A stretch of 64,000 nt of DNA from Gigaspora rosea (lineage: Eukaryota > Glomeromycota > Glomeromycetes > Diversisporales > Gigasporaceae), in the NCBI GenBank assembly GCA_003550325.1, contig QKWP01000427.1:254520-318519 (forward strand). Reading direction: 5' to 3'. Of the stretch, positions 36,680 to 47,219 are shown piece by piece (the stretch's first letter is position 1; every line of letters starts with the position of its first letter). The position numbers and the translations under genes are program-made. The notes beneath the pieces are model-generated. The model was not told the DNA's origin and searched no databases. It worked only from the letters and a program-made list of their open reading frames with translations.

Positions 36680-38233
36680 TAGGGCTGTAAATCGATTCTA
36701 TAATAATCGTTTTAATCGTTAATCGAATTAGAATCGATTCTCATTCTGTATAATCGTTTTAATCGTTTTTACAAACGATAAAATATTCTGAAATCGATTC
36801 TAAGATTTAGAATCGATTCTAAATATATAATCGTTTTATATTAAATATTTAAATGCATAAATTTTTGATAAATATTCTCTTCGTTTTAAGTGTATGTATA
36901 AAAAAATATAAAGCTATGTTTATTATTGAAAACAATAGGCTTAAAGTTTAAAAACATAATACGCCTAATAATTTTAATAAGTTACAACGATGTGATTTCA
37001 GATAGCTATAGAGGCTTTGAAAAATAATAAGTTAAATAGTAACAAACACAACCGTTTATATTTTTTATGTGCTTATCAAAAAACCGAGAATATTAAAAAT
37101 TAGCGACTGTATTAAATAAATATTATAGAATGGCTTAGTACAAATGATATGCTTATGTGTCTTATTGTTTTTAATAACAAACACAGCATTATATTTCTTA
37201 TATATCTAAAAGCAAAAAATATTTATTAAAACATTGTAATAGTCCGTAAGTATAAAAATAATAATTATAAAATGGCTGAATACAAATAATAAGCATAAAG
37301 ATTTTAATTATCGAATGTACTCTATTTTTTATAATAGTTTTTAAATATATAAATATTCGATACAAATAATTTAACTGAGAGTTTATTTTTTGTTCGTATC
37401 AATATGGCTACTACAACAAGAGCTAAACGTCGTCAACTTGAAAAACAACAAAATATTTCATTAATTGAAAATAATAAACTAGGTTAACAGGATCTGTTAA
37501 TGTCCGAAGCAAATTATACAAAATTATATATTATATACTATTATATATCAGATATATATATACAGTATATATGTATTTATTGTATGTTACGTGTAGGACA
37601 TCCTAGTAGTAAGGTTTTGCCCAATCACTGTTTATTTAGTATGTCACGTGGTAGTGGACATCCGGACATTTTGATCAAAATAAGTCTAGAGATTTATACC
37701 CAATCACCGTTTATTATAATATCACGTGAGTGGACATCCGGTCAAAGTATGTCTAGTATAAGAGATTTAGCCAATCATAAATTAGCAAATAAATCACATG
37801 CATGTGTGACATCCGGACATAGTGATCAATGTAAGTCCTCCGCTACGCTCCGGACAGTTAAATGAAGATGATAGATTAAAAATAATTTTTAGCATTCGCT
37901 TTTTCTCCACAATTTTTTAATTTATTTTTATTTTATATAATTATTCTATTTATTACTTTTTTATATATTAAATAAAAAATTAAATTTATATTATTTATAA
38001 ATTACTTATAGCATTTAACAGTACAAAACAGATTAAGCTCAGTAGGGTTGTTAATGGAGCACTCCGTTTACTTCATTTTAATAGTAATACTCCGGAGTAT
38101 TACTATTAAAATAAAGTAAACGGAGTGCTCCTAAAGCTCAGTATGACAAATCAAAAGATTCGATCATCGATTCTAAAACGATTTTAGGGATTCGATCATT
38201 GATTCTAATTTTTAGAATCGATTTACAGCCCTA
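36680..38233 (+). mobile_element. hAT-type non-autonomous element (1554 bp)
   Basis: Ends TAGGGCTGTAAATCGATTCT and AGAATCGATTTACAGCCCTA are inverted. CACTGATC is repeated exactly at 36672-36679 and 38234-38241. The interior includes a 26-codon frame at 37405 (MATTTRAKRRQLEKQQNISL), perhaps an N-terminal remnant; about three repeats of CACGTGAGTGGACATCCGG-type sequence at 37590-37840; and a perfect hairpin at 38057-38132. Confidence 0.85.
38057..38132. repeat. Perfect 76-bp hairpin
   Basis: GGAGCACTCCGTTTACTT and AAGTAAACGGAGTGCTCC are the outer arms; the centre is TACTCCGGAGTA. A nested MITE inside the hAT element. Confidence 0.8.
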
Positions 38234-38778
38234 CACTGATCCTTTCCAGCCATTGGAATTAAACCAAAAGCAATCAGTAAACAATGGTGCACCTCCAAAA
38301 CCATCAGCAAAACCATACAAACCTAGCCGCATTCTATGTTCAATTCAACTTCAAGATATGAATTATGAAGTTCTACCACCTTCAGTTCAAAAAAGAAAGA
38401 CGACAAGTATAAGAAATGCAAAACGGAAAATTTAAGTAATTATTCACTTTATTTAATTATTTAGAATTACAATTATAATTTTTATTATTTCTTTAATTAT
38501 AATTTTTATTTTAGAGTCAACATGATGAAACGTATTATTTAGCAACCTCTACTTTAACTTCACAAGCTAAAGAACATAACTCAGAAACTGTAATGCCAAA
38601 TATAACCTTTCAACAACCATCTAAAACACTTTCTGTAGTCACTTCTCAATCGGAACTAATGGTATTTGAAACTCAACAGTCTGCTTCAACTACAAGCCAA
38701 CTTATTGGTGACCCGGAAACACTTACTCAAAGATTAGATCTTGCACGTCAATATGTTTTGAATGTTATTAAGCGTTAA
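38234..38778 (+). pseudogene. Two-exon coding remnant of the TIR element
   Basis: The first frame (about 38234-38433) contains PFQPLELNQKQSVNNGAPPK and MNYEVLPPSVQKRKTTS and ends in TAA directly before GTAATT. The second (38515-38778) starts after a TTTTAG acceptor and contains SQHDETYYLATSTLTSQ and ETLTQRLDLARQYVLNVIKR. Joining the exons leaves the TAA as the last codon of exon 1, so the product is truncated unless the splice differs. The first frame is also broken upstream by the hAT insertion at 36680. Low-complexity and charged; no domain recognised. Confidence 0.4.
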
Positions 38779-38870
38779 ATGTAGTTGTCTAAACTTAATA
38801 ACTGTTTAGTTCTTTTATTATGTATAATAAAGCAATTTATGCATAAATACATCTTATATATACTATTAAA

Positions 38871-39551
38871 TCTCTATGATGTGTCCGCGTTAAAAACGTT
38901 CTGATTGGCTTGCTTATGTATACACACAAACATGAATGTTGTAAGAAAACCGGGATTTGGAATTTTGTTTTTTTTGCCTTATGTTGTCACGAGATAAATT
39001 GATCTCTCCGAAGCTAAAAGTTTAATTGCGCTGTAAATTCCGTGAATAAATAATCAAGGAGCCACAAATATCAAGGTTAAGTAATATTCACTAAAATATG
39101 ACTCATGTGATGACCGCAAATAATCAAAAAGCCACAAATATCAAAGCTAAGTAATATGTGGTGGCCGCAATATGGTAAATCTCTATGATGTCCCGCGTTA
39201 AAAACGTTCTGATTGGCTTGTTTATGCATACACACAAACATGAATGTTGTCAAGAAAACCGGATTTGGAGTTTTTTTTTGCCTTATGTTGTCATGAGATA
39301 AATTGATCTCTCCGAAGTTAAAAGTTTAATTGCGCTGTAAATCCCGTGAATAAATAATCAAGGAGCCACAAATATCAAGGCTAAGTAATATTCACTAAAA
39401 TATGACTCATGTGGTGACCGCAAATAATCAAAAAGCCACAAATATCAAGGCTAAGTAATATTCGCTAAAATATGACTTATGTGGTGACCGCAATACGGTA
39501 CAGTAATAATTATTTTTACTGCACGTCCGTAAGGACGTGCAAGAATGCTAG
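38871..39551 (+). mobile_element. Non-autonomous Helitron with duplicated 5' end
   Basis: Starts TCTCTATGATG after an A and ends CTAG before a T, the A/T insertion context of Helitrons. A 20-bp GC-rich hairpin (GCACGTCC GTAA GGACGTGC, 39521-39540) lies 7 nt before CTAG. The first about 310 bp is repeated: TCTCTATGATG recurs at 39180, with GCGTTAAAAACGTTCTGATT in both, and the GAGCCACAAATATCAAGG segment occurs in several copies. No Rep/helicase coding. Confidence 0.8.
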
Positions 39552-39767
39552 TGTATATAATAAATGGAAAATTTAAGTAGAACTTCTATATCTTCTATAT
39601 CAGATATGATGAACGAACGATTTAATAATATTTGATACTAGAGTGATTTTTATTGGTCAAATCACGTGTATATATGCAGATCGGTATCAAAAAAGTAAAG
39701 TAATTTTGGGGTACATACAGGAGTATCAAAAAAGCAAGTGCGGGAGTATCAAAAACGTAAGTTTTGC

Positions 39768-39950
39768 ACAAGGAATACACATTAACATACATTTAAAAAC
39801 AAAGTATTACAAGGGATACATATTAACACACATTTAAAAAAAAAAGTTTTATAAGGGATATACATTAACACACACATTTAAAAGCACAAAATGTTAAAAG
39901 GGATATACATAAACACACATTTAAAAAAAAAAGTGCAATGAAATATATAT
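39768..39950. repeat. Minisatellite, about four units of about 57 bp
   Basis: Units of the form ACAAGGGATACACATTAACA followed by CACATTTAAAAA. The TIR element's target site lies in the first unit. Confidence 0.75.
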
Positions 39951-40091
39951 TGCTTTGTACAAAATGAAATTTACATGAATCAAATGAAACAGGTACTGTA
40001 CAAAACATCACCAAATAATCTAATATTACAAATATTAATGCTAATACAGTAAATTCCTTTTATATCATCCTTATGATATTTTAATTAAGTA

Positions 40092-42443
40092 TTATTTTTC
40101 TTTAATCTTCACTTTACTTAAAGCCATTTCACTTTCTGTCACAAAGTTATTAATATCAATATTGATTTCAATATTGTAAGGGTTACTATTCAATTCCTTT
40201 ACACTATTATTGCTACTATTATTTGCATTGTTCAAAAAATCACTACATATGGAATTAGTTGCTCCATACTTATCAAAAGTTTTGTAGGCACAAAAATGTG
40301 GACTGGAAATTGTCGATGATGAATGATGATGATTATAGTAAAAAATTCGATGATAATAACTATTATTATCATCATTGTTATTATCGTTAATACTACCTAT
40401 AATACTATTATTGTTATGATTAATATTACTATTACTATTATTATTACTGTTGTAATTTTTGTTATTATGATTCATCTTATTATTAATTTGTTGAGAATTT
40501 CTAACACAGACTGAGATGGTTGATGAGGATGGTGGACGTGATGATGGTAGTGAAGAAATGGATGATGGGGTGTGCATGTTTTGAGAATTTGGATAAAACC
40601 GTTTAATGAAACGAGATGGAGACTCTGCAAAGGACCAGCTCACATTTGGATCAACATTACGAGGATGCCAACCTTCATTTAATATATATTGAATAGCATT
40701 ACCCAACCCACCAAAGTTGATACCTTTTTTGATTAAGTTAGGTAAGTTAGTATTGTATTAGAAAATTAAAAACAAAGAAGATGAAAATTTTACCTATGAC
40801 GCAGACAACGTATATCCATGTGGAATCAATCTATTTTTTAAACAATAAAAAAAATTTAAAAAGAGTAGGCAGAATGTGAATGAATAAATTGTATTTTTTT
40901 TTTTTTTTTTTTTACTAGACTTACATCAAAAAATTTAGCAGCACAAAAAATTTGTACAGGAGTCCACTAAAGATATAAAAAGATATAAATATAAAATAAA
41001 ATTAAAAATAAAATAAAAGAAATAATCTAATTATTTCAAATAGAAAAAAGAAAAAAGTACCTGTAAAATAAAAACAAGAACGTAACTTATTATTTTATTG
41101 GATACACGTTTTTCAAGACTACTTCTTGTTCTTGCCAATTCACTTCCAGGATTATTATTTTTAAGTTTAACGTCCTTTTCATCTATATTATTTTTATCAA
41201 TTTGAAACTCCATTGCATGACCAAGTAAAGTTTTAAGAATTGATATATAACAGAATATTACAAGTAGGAAAATTAAGCTTATTAAAGTGAAACACACAAT
41301 CGGTATTATAATGTTATTTGCTTGTGCAGCGCACCTTCAAAAAAAAAGGAACATTTTAAAATAAGATTAGAATAATACTATATGAGAATAGAAACAATAA
41401 AACCATAAGTAAAAACAAAGCAAAAAAAATCAATAGAGCACAGAATAAAACAATCAATAGAAAACAATCAATCAAAATAAACTATTGATAAAATAAAACA
41501 AAAGAATTTAAAAATTACAAACAAAATTTAAAAGCATACCAATATTTTCTAGCACCATAATATGGACCCGCAATTAACTGAAAGACCGCAGCGATAGCAA
41601 TAATAACAAGCCATAATTTATAATCAAATTTTCCAAGATCGAAATAAAATTGTCGACAAACACGAAGATAAGTTGTCATGCTAGAAGACAATAAAGTTAA
41701 GTAATACATATGATAAATCAAAGTATAATATATTATATGAATTTTAGAATATAAAATTAAATGCAGGGTATAAATACCTTACAGTACCATAAAGAGCCAA
41801 ATTAATGGTGATAAAAAAAAAATAAAGCACACTCAATATTGAACACATTGGTTGATCCCAAACCCTGGCATCAATAGCTGTGTGAGACTATTGAATTAGA
41901 TAATTTTTATTCAATAATTTATTAAATAATTTCTATATAAATGATAAAATTTAAATATACTTACTACATTTAAAATTCCAACGATATCAATCCCTACATC
42001 TATAATACAATAATACATAAAAGTATCAAAAATAGTTGATTATCTAATAATAATAATATTAATCATTATTTCAAAATCTGAAAATCGTAAAAAAGCTTAC
42101 CAGCAATGGCAGTATAAAAAGGTAATCTAAAAATCATTGATAAACTTTTTGATGAAATTTTCCATTGCAACCAACTCCGATAAAAAATGTATGAACAACC
42201 AATAGTATTAAAAAAAACCATTATAAAATTAGTTATAACCACTAATTTCAAATCATCAATATTTTCTGGACTATCAAGTTGAAAAGGTGTATCGTTATTA
42301 GAGGTATCATAGGTTAATTTTGTATCATTTGTGCCATTAATTAAATTATCTAATGACATATCAGCGAAGGAAGGTGTTAAAATCATAAGAATGTCATAGA
42401 GAATAAATATCAAAAATTTTGATGGTTGCATCATGCTTAACAT
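40092..42443 (-). CDS. Seven-transmembrane receptor-like protein (GPCR-like), eight exons
   Basis: Exons complement(40092..40723, 40794..40830, 40925..40966, 41061..41334, 41540..41680, 41778..41887, 41965..41999, 42101..42443) join into 537 codons with consistent phases. An N-terminal signal-like segment (MMQPSKFLIFILYDILMIL) is followed by an Asn/Thr-rich ectodomain with NGT and NDT sites. Predicted helices: LVVITNFIMVFFNTIGCSYI; FYTAIAGDVGIDIVGIL; CSILSVLYFFFITINLALY; LWLVIIAIAAVFQLIAG; IVCFTLISLIFLLVIFCYI; IISYVLVFILQWTPVQIFCA; and WIYVVCVIGINFGGLGNAI. Cys in DQPMCSI and RKYWCAA are placed like the helix 3/loop 2 disulphide of GPCRs. A charged third internal loop (DEKDVKLKNNNP) precedes helix 6. 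The tail of about 180 residues is Asn/Ser-rich. Ligand and subfamily are unknown; a nutrient or peptide receptor is inference. Confidence 0.75.
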
Positions 42444-43310
42444 GCATCTGAGGATGAAAGAAGGGGAAAAGAGAAATGAAAGTTTTCTATCTATGTAAAA
42501 GTTACAAAGAGAAATAATCGAAGGTTAATGGATGTATTTTTGGTATTTATAACGTTCCTTAATGTTGATTTTTAAAGGGGTATATAATATTATACATAAT
42601 TATGTATGATAGATCCTCGGCGAAGGGGAAATAAAGGAATATGAATATTTACAAAATATTTATTTTTCACGTTTTTTCAATATCGATTTTTTTACTAAAA
42701 AAAAACTTATTCTTTATCCATATGTTTCAATCCTTTGCATGTAACTAAATTGTCGATCTATAAAAGGGTCTCAACTAAATCTCAACCAATAAAGTTATTT
42801 TAAAGTTTTGTTTGTCACATTATCACGAGTAATAATTCATCAAATGTTTGTTTGTTAGGATGTTGGAACCTATTTACTACCTATTTCTTGTTTATAATAA
42901 AAGAATCTTTTCTATAAAGAGTATGACGTTTATTAATAACACGTTAACGTATCCGTTCTAAGTAAAATATTTATATGAGTTCCATATTTAGAATAGATTC
43001 ATTTAAGTTATTTAAGGGTGTTGAATCTTATTCGATGTTATTGCTGCATATGCATGTACGTACGTACGTACACACTCGTAACCGATCCTACAAATTTGGG
43101 TGTTTCCTATTATGGTTAGACAATGATCACGGTATATGCAGATTTTTTAACAATAGAACCGTACTATGTGATTTATTTTTTGTCACATAATAAAAGATAA
43201 TAACTATTACACATTCTATTGGCTGAAAATATGCGATTATTTACATATCACATTTTTTAAAAATGTGACAAAAGTTTAATTTTATTATGATGACTTCAAA
43301 ATTTTGGGAA
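42444..43310. other. Upstream region of the receptor-like gene, non-coding
   Basis: Probably holds the promoter of the minus-strand gene; no motif could be assigned. A (GTAC)n tract sits near 43056-43072. The 71-codon frame at 42975 crosses it and is not supported. Confidence 0.4.
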
Positions 43311-43787
43311 TATACCATATGCTAGTTAATATAGTGTTAATATCCTATTACGAACCCGATGGACCTCATTTCCCTGATAAGCCTGATTTAAAATTAGGAC
43401 AAGCCTGTTCTAGAGTTAACGCTGGTTTAAATTACTGTAAATATCGGGAATATATAACTGTTGTAATGAAATAGAATCCATGCTAGTAAATGTATTAGTG
43501 CACTACTAATACTGTAGTGTTTCGCTATACAAAATTAAAGTACCAATAGTTTTATATACCATATGCTAGTTAATATCCTATTACGAACCCGATGGACCTC
43601 ATTTCCCTGATAAGCCTGATTTAAAATTAGGACAAGCCTGTTCTAGAGTTAACGCTGGTTTAAATTACTGTAAATATCGGGAATATATAACTGTTGAAAT
43701 GAAATAGAATCCATGCTAGTAAATGTATTAGTGCAATACTAATACTGTAGTGTTTCGCTATACAAAATTAAAGTACCAATAGTTTTA
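43311..43787. repeat. Two tandem units of 244 and 233 bp
   Basis: TATACCATATGCTAGTTAAT starts unit 1 at 43311 and unit 2 at 43555. The units are nearly identical except for 11 extra bases (ATAGTGTTAAT) in unit 1. Shared words include GAACCCGATGGACCTCATTT and CTGTAGTGTTTCGCTATAC. No coding frame. Confidence 0.9.
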
Positions 43788-43808
43788 AATAGACCGGTTC
43801 ATAGTCTT

Positions 43809-44020
43809 GGGACACGACACTTCAAGAACACGGAACTCCGTGATATTTCGTGATCATCACATTACATGCATGACGTCATTTGTTTACTAGCACTAAAAAG
43901 TTAGCCTAAACTATCCTATCACCTAACCCTAACACTAACCCTAACTTAGGCCGAACACTTAATCATGTGATGTGATGACAACGAAAATATCACGGAGTTC
44001 CATGTTCTTGAAACTACCCC
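43809..44020. mobile_element. hAT-type MITE (212 bp) with 8-bp target duplication
   Basis: ATAGTCTT repeats at 43801-43808 and 44021-44028. The ends carry inverted TTCAAGAACA and GGAACTCCGTGATATTTCGT-like arms. The interior contains CTAACCCTAACACTAACCC. Confidence 0.75.
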
Positions 44021-44375
44021 ATAGTCTTCGCATTCACTTATTTGCGCGGGTAATACAAGCTCCTGAAGAGGAAATAGCCAATCGGAGAGTGCAAATTTTG
44101 ACTATTCCGGATCAGCCCGACGAAGAATTCGAACACGCGTAAAAGAAGAAAAAAGCGAAAATACGCAAAAACTAATGTTTAAATCGATCTTGGTGCACTA
44201 ATTAAAAATAACGGGAATGAAATTTTACTTATATTAAGCATCACTCTAACCCTATAGCCTCTAATGTTAAGGCCCTAACCCTAAATTTTTATCACACGCA
44301 CTTAGTTTATTTACAAAATCGGATTTTCTTTTTTGGTTTGTGTTACCCGCGCAAATAAGTAAATTGCATAGTCAT
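44021..44375. repeat. TIR element split by the MITE at 43809
   Basis: CACTTATTTGCGCGGGTAA (about 44035-44053) is inverted at 44342-44363 (TTACCCGCGCAAATAAGT), with CATAGTC and ACCGGTT words further out on both sides. The interior holds CTAACCCTA words. Confidence 0.55.
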
Positions 44376-45985
44376 CTGTCCGATCCTCGGTCTAAATACT
44401 AAACCGGTTTTTTTTTTGAATTGGGACCGGAATTAAAGGATTTGAAGTCCGCAGAATACAATTTGAATAATTTAATTAAGTAATTCGGGCGAGAGGTAGC
44501 ATCAGTTGGTGATTTCCCGCCTACTCGAAGCAGGCCGGCTGTTAAATAGGAAATGGCAAAATCAGGAGATTACTGTACTGTATGTGGTAGAAAGGGTTGG
44601 GTCGAGAAAATTTACTGTTAGTGACTATTTGGTTGAAGGGAAAGGATGTCGAAAGCAGTTCTCTATTGTTGGTTCTTTATAAATTGACTGTAGTCTATTA
44701 CGCGTGTGAATTCGTTCGATTGATTGATTTTCTGATCCCAACCGAGTTGTAGCACGTGGCGTGAACTTCTGACCAGTTCTTCTCTTAATTTTTGTTCCGT
44801 TAAGTTTAATTTGATTCCACTTTTTAAGTGGAATTCGAATCCTCAGACCAACCAAGTTGGTTTGAATTCCGTTACAACTCATGTTGGTTAGTTGATTCAG
44901 AATCACAAAAATTCGATTTTGGAATTCTCTAATCAACTGAGTCATTTTAGAATTCTGTTTCAACAAAAGTTGGTTCGTAATTTTTTATTATTAATGTATA
45001 ATAATTTATATTATTCATAATTAGCAAGAAACTCTTTTGTTTGCATTTAATTATTGTTGACTATCGTAATTATTTAAATTTGTAGATCGCTGCACACCTA
45101 TATAATCACCGCGATTAACAATTATGTTAACTTGCAACAATCAGGTGCTTGTATGGGTGTGCAGCGATTCACAAATTTGATCAAAGATACATCATTTTGT
45201 AAACAGCAATTAATTAACAAATATATCTGAATTTTAAACAAAAATATATGCATCTTTGAATTTAACGCATAACGTTCGAATGCTAACAAAGAAATATCTG
45301 AGATCAAATTTAAATATCTGAATTTTAAGCAAAAATTTATGCATCTTTGAATTTAATGCATAACGTTCGAATGCTAATAAAGACATACCTGAGATCAAAT
45401 TTAACTATACTTAAAATTTAAATTGAATTACATAATTAAAGCAGATCGCGGTTAGTGATTTAATTTTTCAATAATTGTCCGGAGCGAAGCGGAGGACACT
45501 CTGTTTTTACGTCAGTATTTGATACACAATGTCGCGTGAATTCCGTCTGTTCGTTTCCGGTTTTCTGATTGGCTGCAAATCACGATCATTTGATTGTTCT
45601 TTTACGCTCCGGACTCACAATGCTACGCATTCCTAGTACCAGTAATACTGTGTTTATAAGCTGATTGTAATTAGGTGTTTATTATAATTAATGTTTTAAT
45701 TTATTTAATGATATTTGAATATACTGTATTTGTACATATCTATACTTTAATTAATAAAAATTTATTTTAGCAATACTTTTAAATAAAAATCAATTTAAAT
45801 ATTGTTTCTTTGCTTTTTTTTTTTTTATTAATTTAAACATTGAATTACACTTAAATTTTAAAATTATTAATACTTTACTCTAATTGTGATATAAAAGTTT
45901 ATTAAATCCCTACCTATATTATATATTAACATTATTAGTATTCTAAACTTAAATCTTTTTTCAAATCATATTATATAAATAAAAA
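44376..45985. other. Repeat-rich intergenic region
   Basis: No gene supported. It includes two imperfect direct repeats of about 90 bp at roughly 45226-45405 (GCATCTTTGAATTTAACGCA, ACGTTCGAATGCTAA), flanked by AGATCGCTGCACACC-like inverted words near 45084 and 45160. TGTCCGGAGCGAAGCGGAGG at about 45477 resembles the inverted word at about 37836-37856. Confidence 0.4.
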
Positions 45986-46045
45986 TGCATCTAATTTTCA
46001 ACAAAATTAATTTTTTACTGAAGCTATTGAATCTAGTAGTGATGA

Positions 46046-46900
46046 TTGGATACAGATAACAAATTAATTGATGATGAATTAGAACTTGTTCAAATTCTTT
46101 CATTTTATCCACAAACTTTAAAACCAAGAATTTCTTATAATCATATTCCTAAATCAGATGATTGGGTGAAGAATGTATTGTTTAATTATGATGAAATTAG
46201 ATTTAGAAAAACTTTAAGAATGAACAAATCTACATTTTTTATATTAGTAAATCAAATTCAAAATCATTTTGTTTTTCATTCTAATGCAAATAATATGCAA
46301 ACAGATGTTCAAATTCAACTTGCAGTTACACTATTTTGTTTAGGATCTTTATCAATTATTTGGGCTATTTATGCTCAGTTTGGTAATGCTGAAGGCACTG
46401 TGCATTTATTTATGGAAAGAGTAATTACTGCTATAAGATCACTAAAACTTGAATATATTAAATGGACACAAGGAGATTATAAAGAAGAAGTTTATAGAGA
46501 ATTTCAAAAAATTCAAGGATTTCCTTTAGTTATTGAATAGATGGTTCACATATACCTTTTTTTGAAGCACCTAGTAGAATTTGAAAACATCAATATGGAA
46601 TTCATCTTCAAAGAATTGTGGATTATAAAGGTCTTTTTATTAATTATGATATTGGATGGCCTGCTTCTGTACATGATGCAAAAGTATTTCAAAATTCAAA
46701 TATTTAATAAACAATCAGCTAATTTTTTTGAAAATGAAGAATATCTTTTAGGAGATTCAGCATATCCTTAAGCACCATATCATAACGATTTTTTATCCAT
46801 CGAAAATTTTTTCCCATTGATTAACAACGATTTCTAGCATTCATCAAAGGTTTCATGGATTAAAAACTATAGGTTTAGGAATCTATAATGACAAGCTAAT
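46046..46900 (+). pseudogene. PIF/Harbinger transposase pseudogene
   Basis: The N-terminal frame (46046-46540, 164 codons) holds the HARBI1-like NKSTFFILVNQI and DVQIQLAVTLFCLGSLSI. After a frame change and stop at 46538 the DDE core follows: IDGSHIPFFEAPSRI, stop, KHQYGIHLQRIVDYKGLFIN, YDIGWPASVHDAKVFQNS, then two stops and, in another frame, EYLLGDSAYP, stop, APY. Harbinger transposases need the Asp of IDG, the Asp of VHD and a later Glu. At least one frameshift and four stops show the gene is dead. Its target sites (3 bp) were not identified. Confidence 0.85.
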
Positions 46901-47219
46901 AAGGAAAGTAAGTTAAATGAAATATATGACAGTAAAAGACGCTTGATTCAAATTTATTGTATCTATTTGTATTTCGTAATTGTTAATATCAAAAGTTTAT
47001 TATACGTGTAATGATAAGTTTTTTCATGAGAACCGATTCGAGTCATTTTTCAATCGGTGAAAATTAAAAAATGAAATACTTCAATTAACAATTGACAGTA
47101 TTTAGAAATGACGCGTAACAAATATATATATATATAACCAATCAATAAGTAATTATAACAAATTTAATATGTAAATAAAAAATAAATTTTAAATGATCCC
47201 TTAAAGAAACTAATTCAAT
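46901..47219. other. Short AT-rich spacer, 3' side of the oxidoreductase gene
   Basis: Nothing recognised. Presumably holds the 3' untranslated region of the minus-strand gene. Confidence 0.4.

Larger units (their letters stand above)
36239..39767. mobile_element. TIR element (3.5 kb) containing nested insertions
   Basis: Terminal inverted repeats of about 68 bp: GCAAAACTTACGTTTTTGAT at the left, inverted at 39700-39767, with GATACTCCTG and GTACCCCAAAATTAC in both. ACAAGGGA (36231-36238) and ACAAGGAA (39768-39775) look like an 8-bp target duplication with one mismatch. It contains the hAT element at 36680-38233 and the Helitron at 38871-39551, leaving about 1.3 kb of its own sequence with coding remnants at 38234-38778. 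Confidence 0.65.

Noticed and set aside
37500..37865. 121-codon + strand frame
   Set aside because: It lies across about three repeats of a GGACATCCGG-containing unit inside the hAT element and has no coding character.
40323..40514. Ile-rich frame antisense to the receptor tail
   Set aside because: Shadow of the Asn-codon-rich (AAT) tail of the real minus-strand gene.
44485..44540. tRNA-like stretch with TAGCATCAGTTGG and TACTCGAAGCAGG
   Set aside because: An A-box-like word is present, but no acceptor or anticodon stem could be folded and the B box is poor. At most a SINE-head remnant.
44625..44966. 113-codon minus frame
   Set aside because: Its sequence is built on internally repeated AGTTGGTT/CAACTGAG words and GAATTC-containing inverted repeats; no domain.
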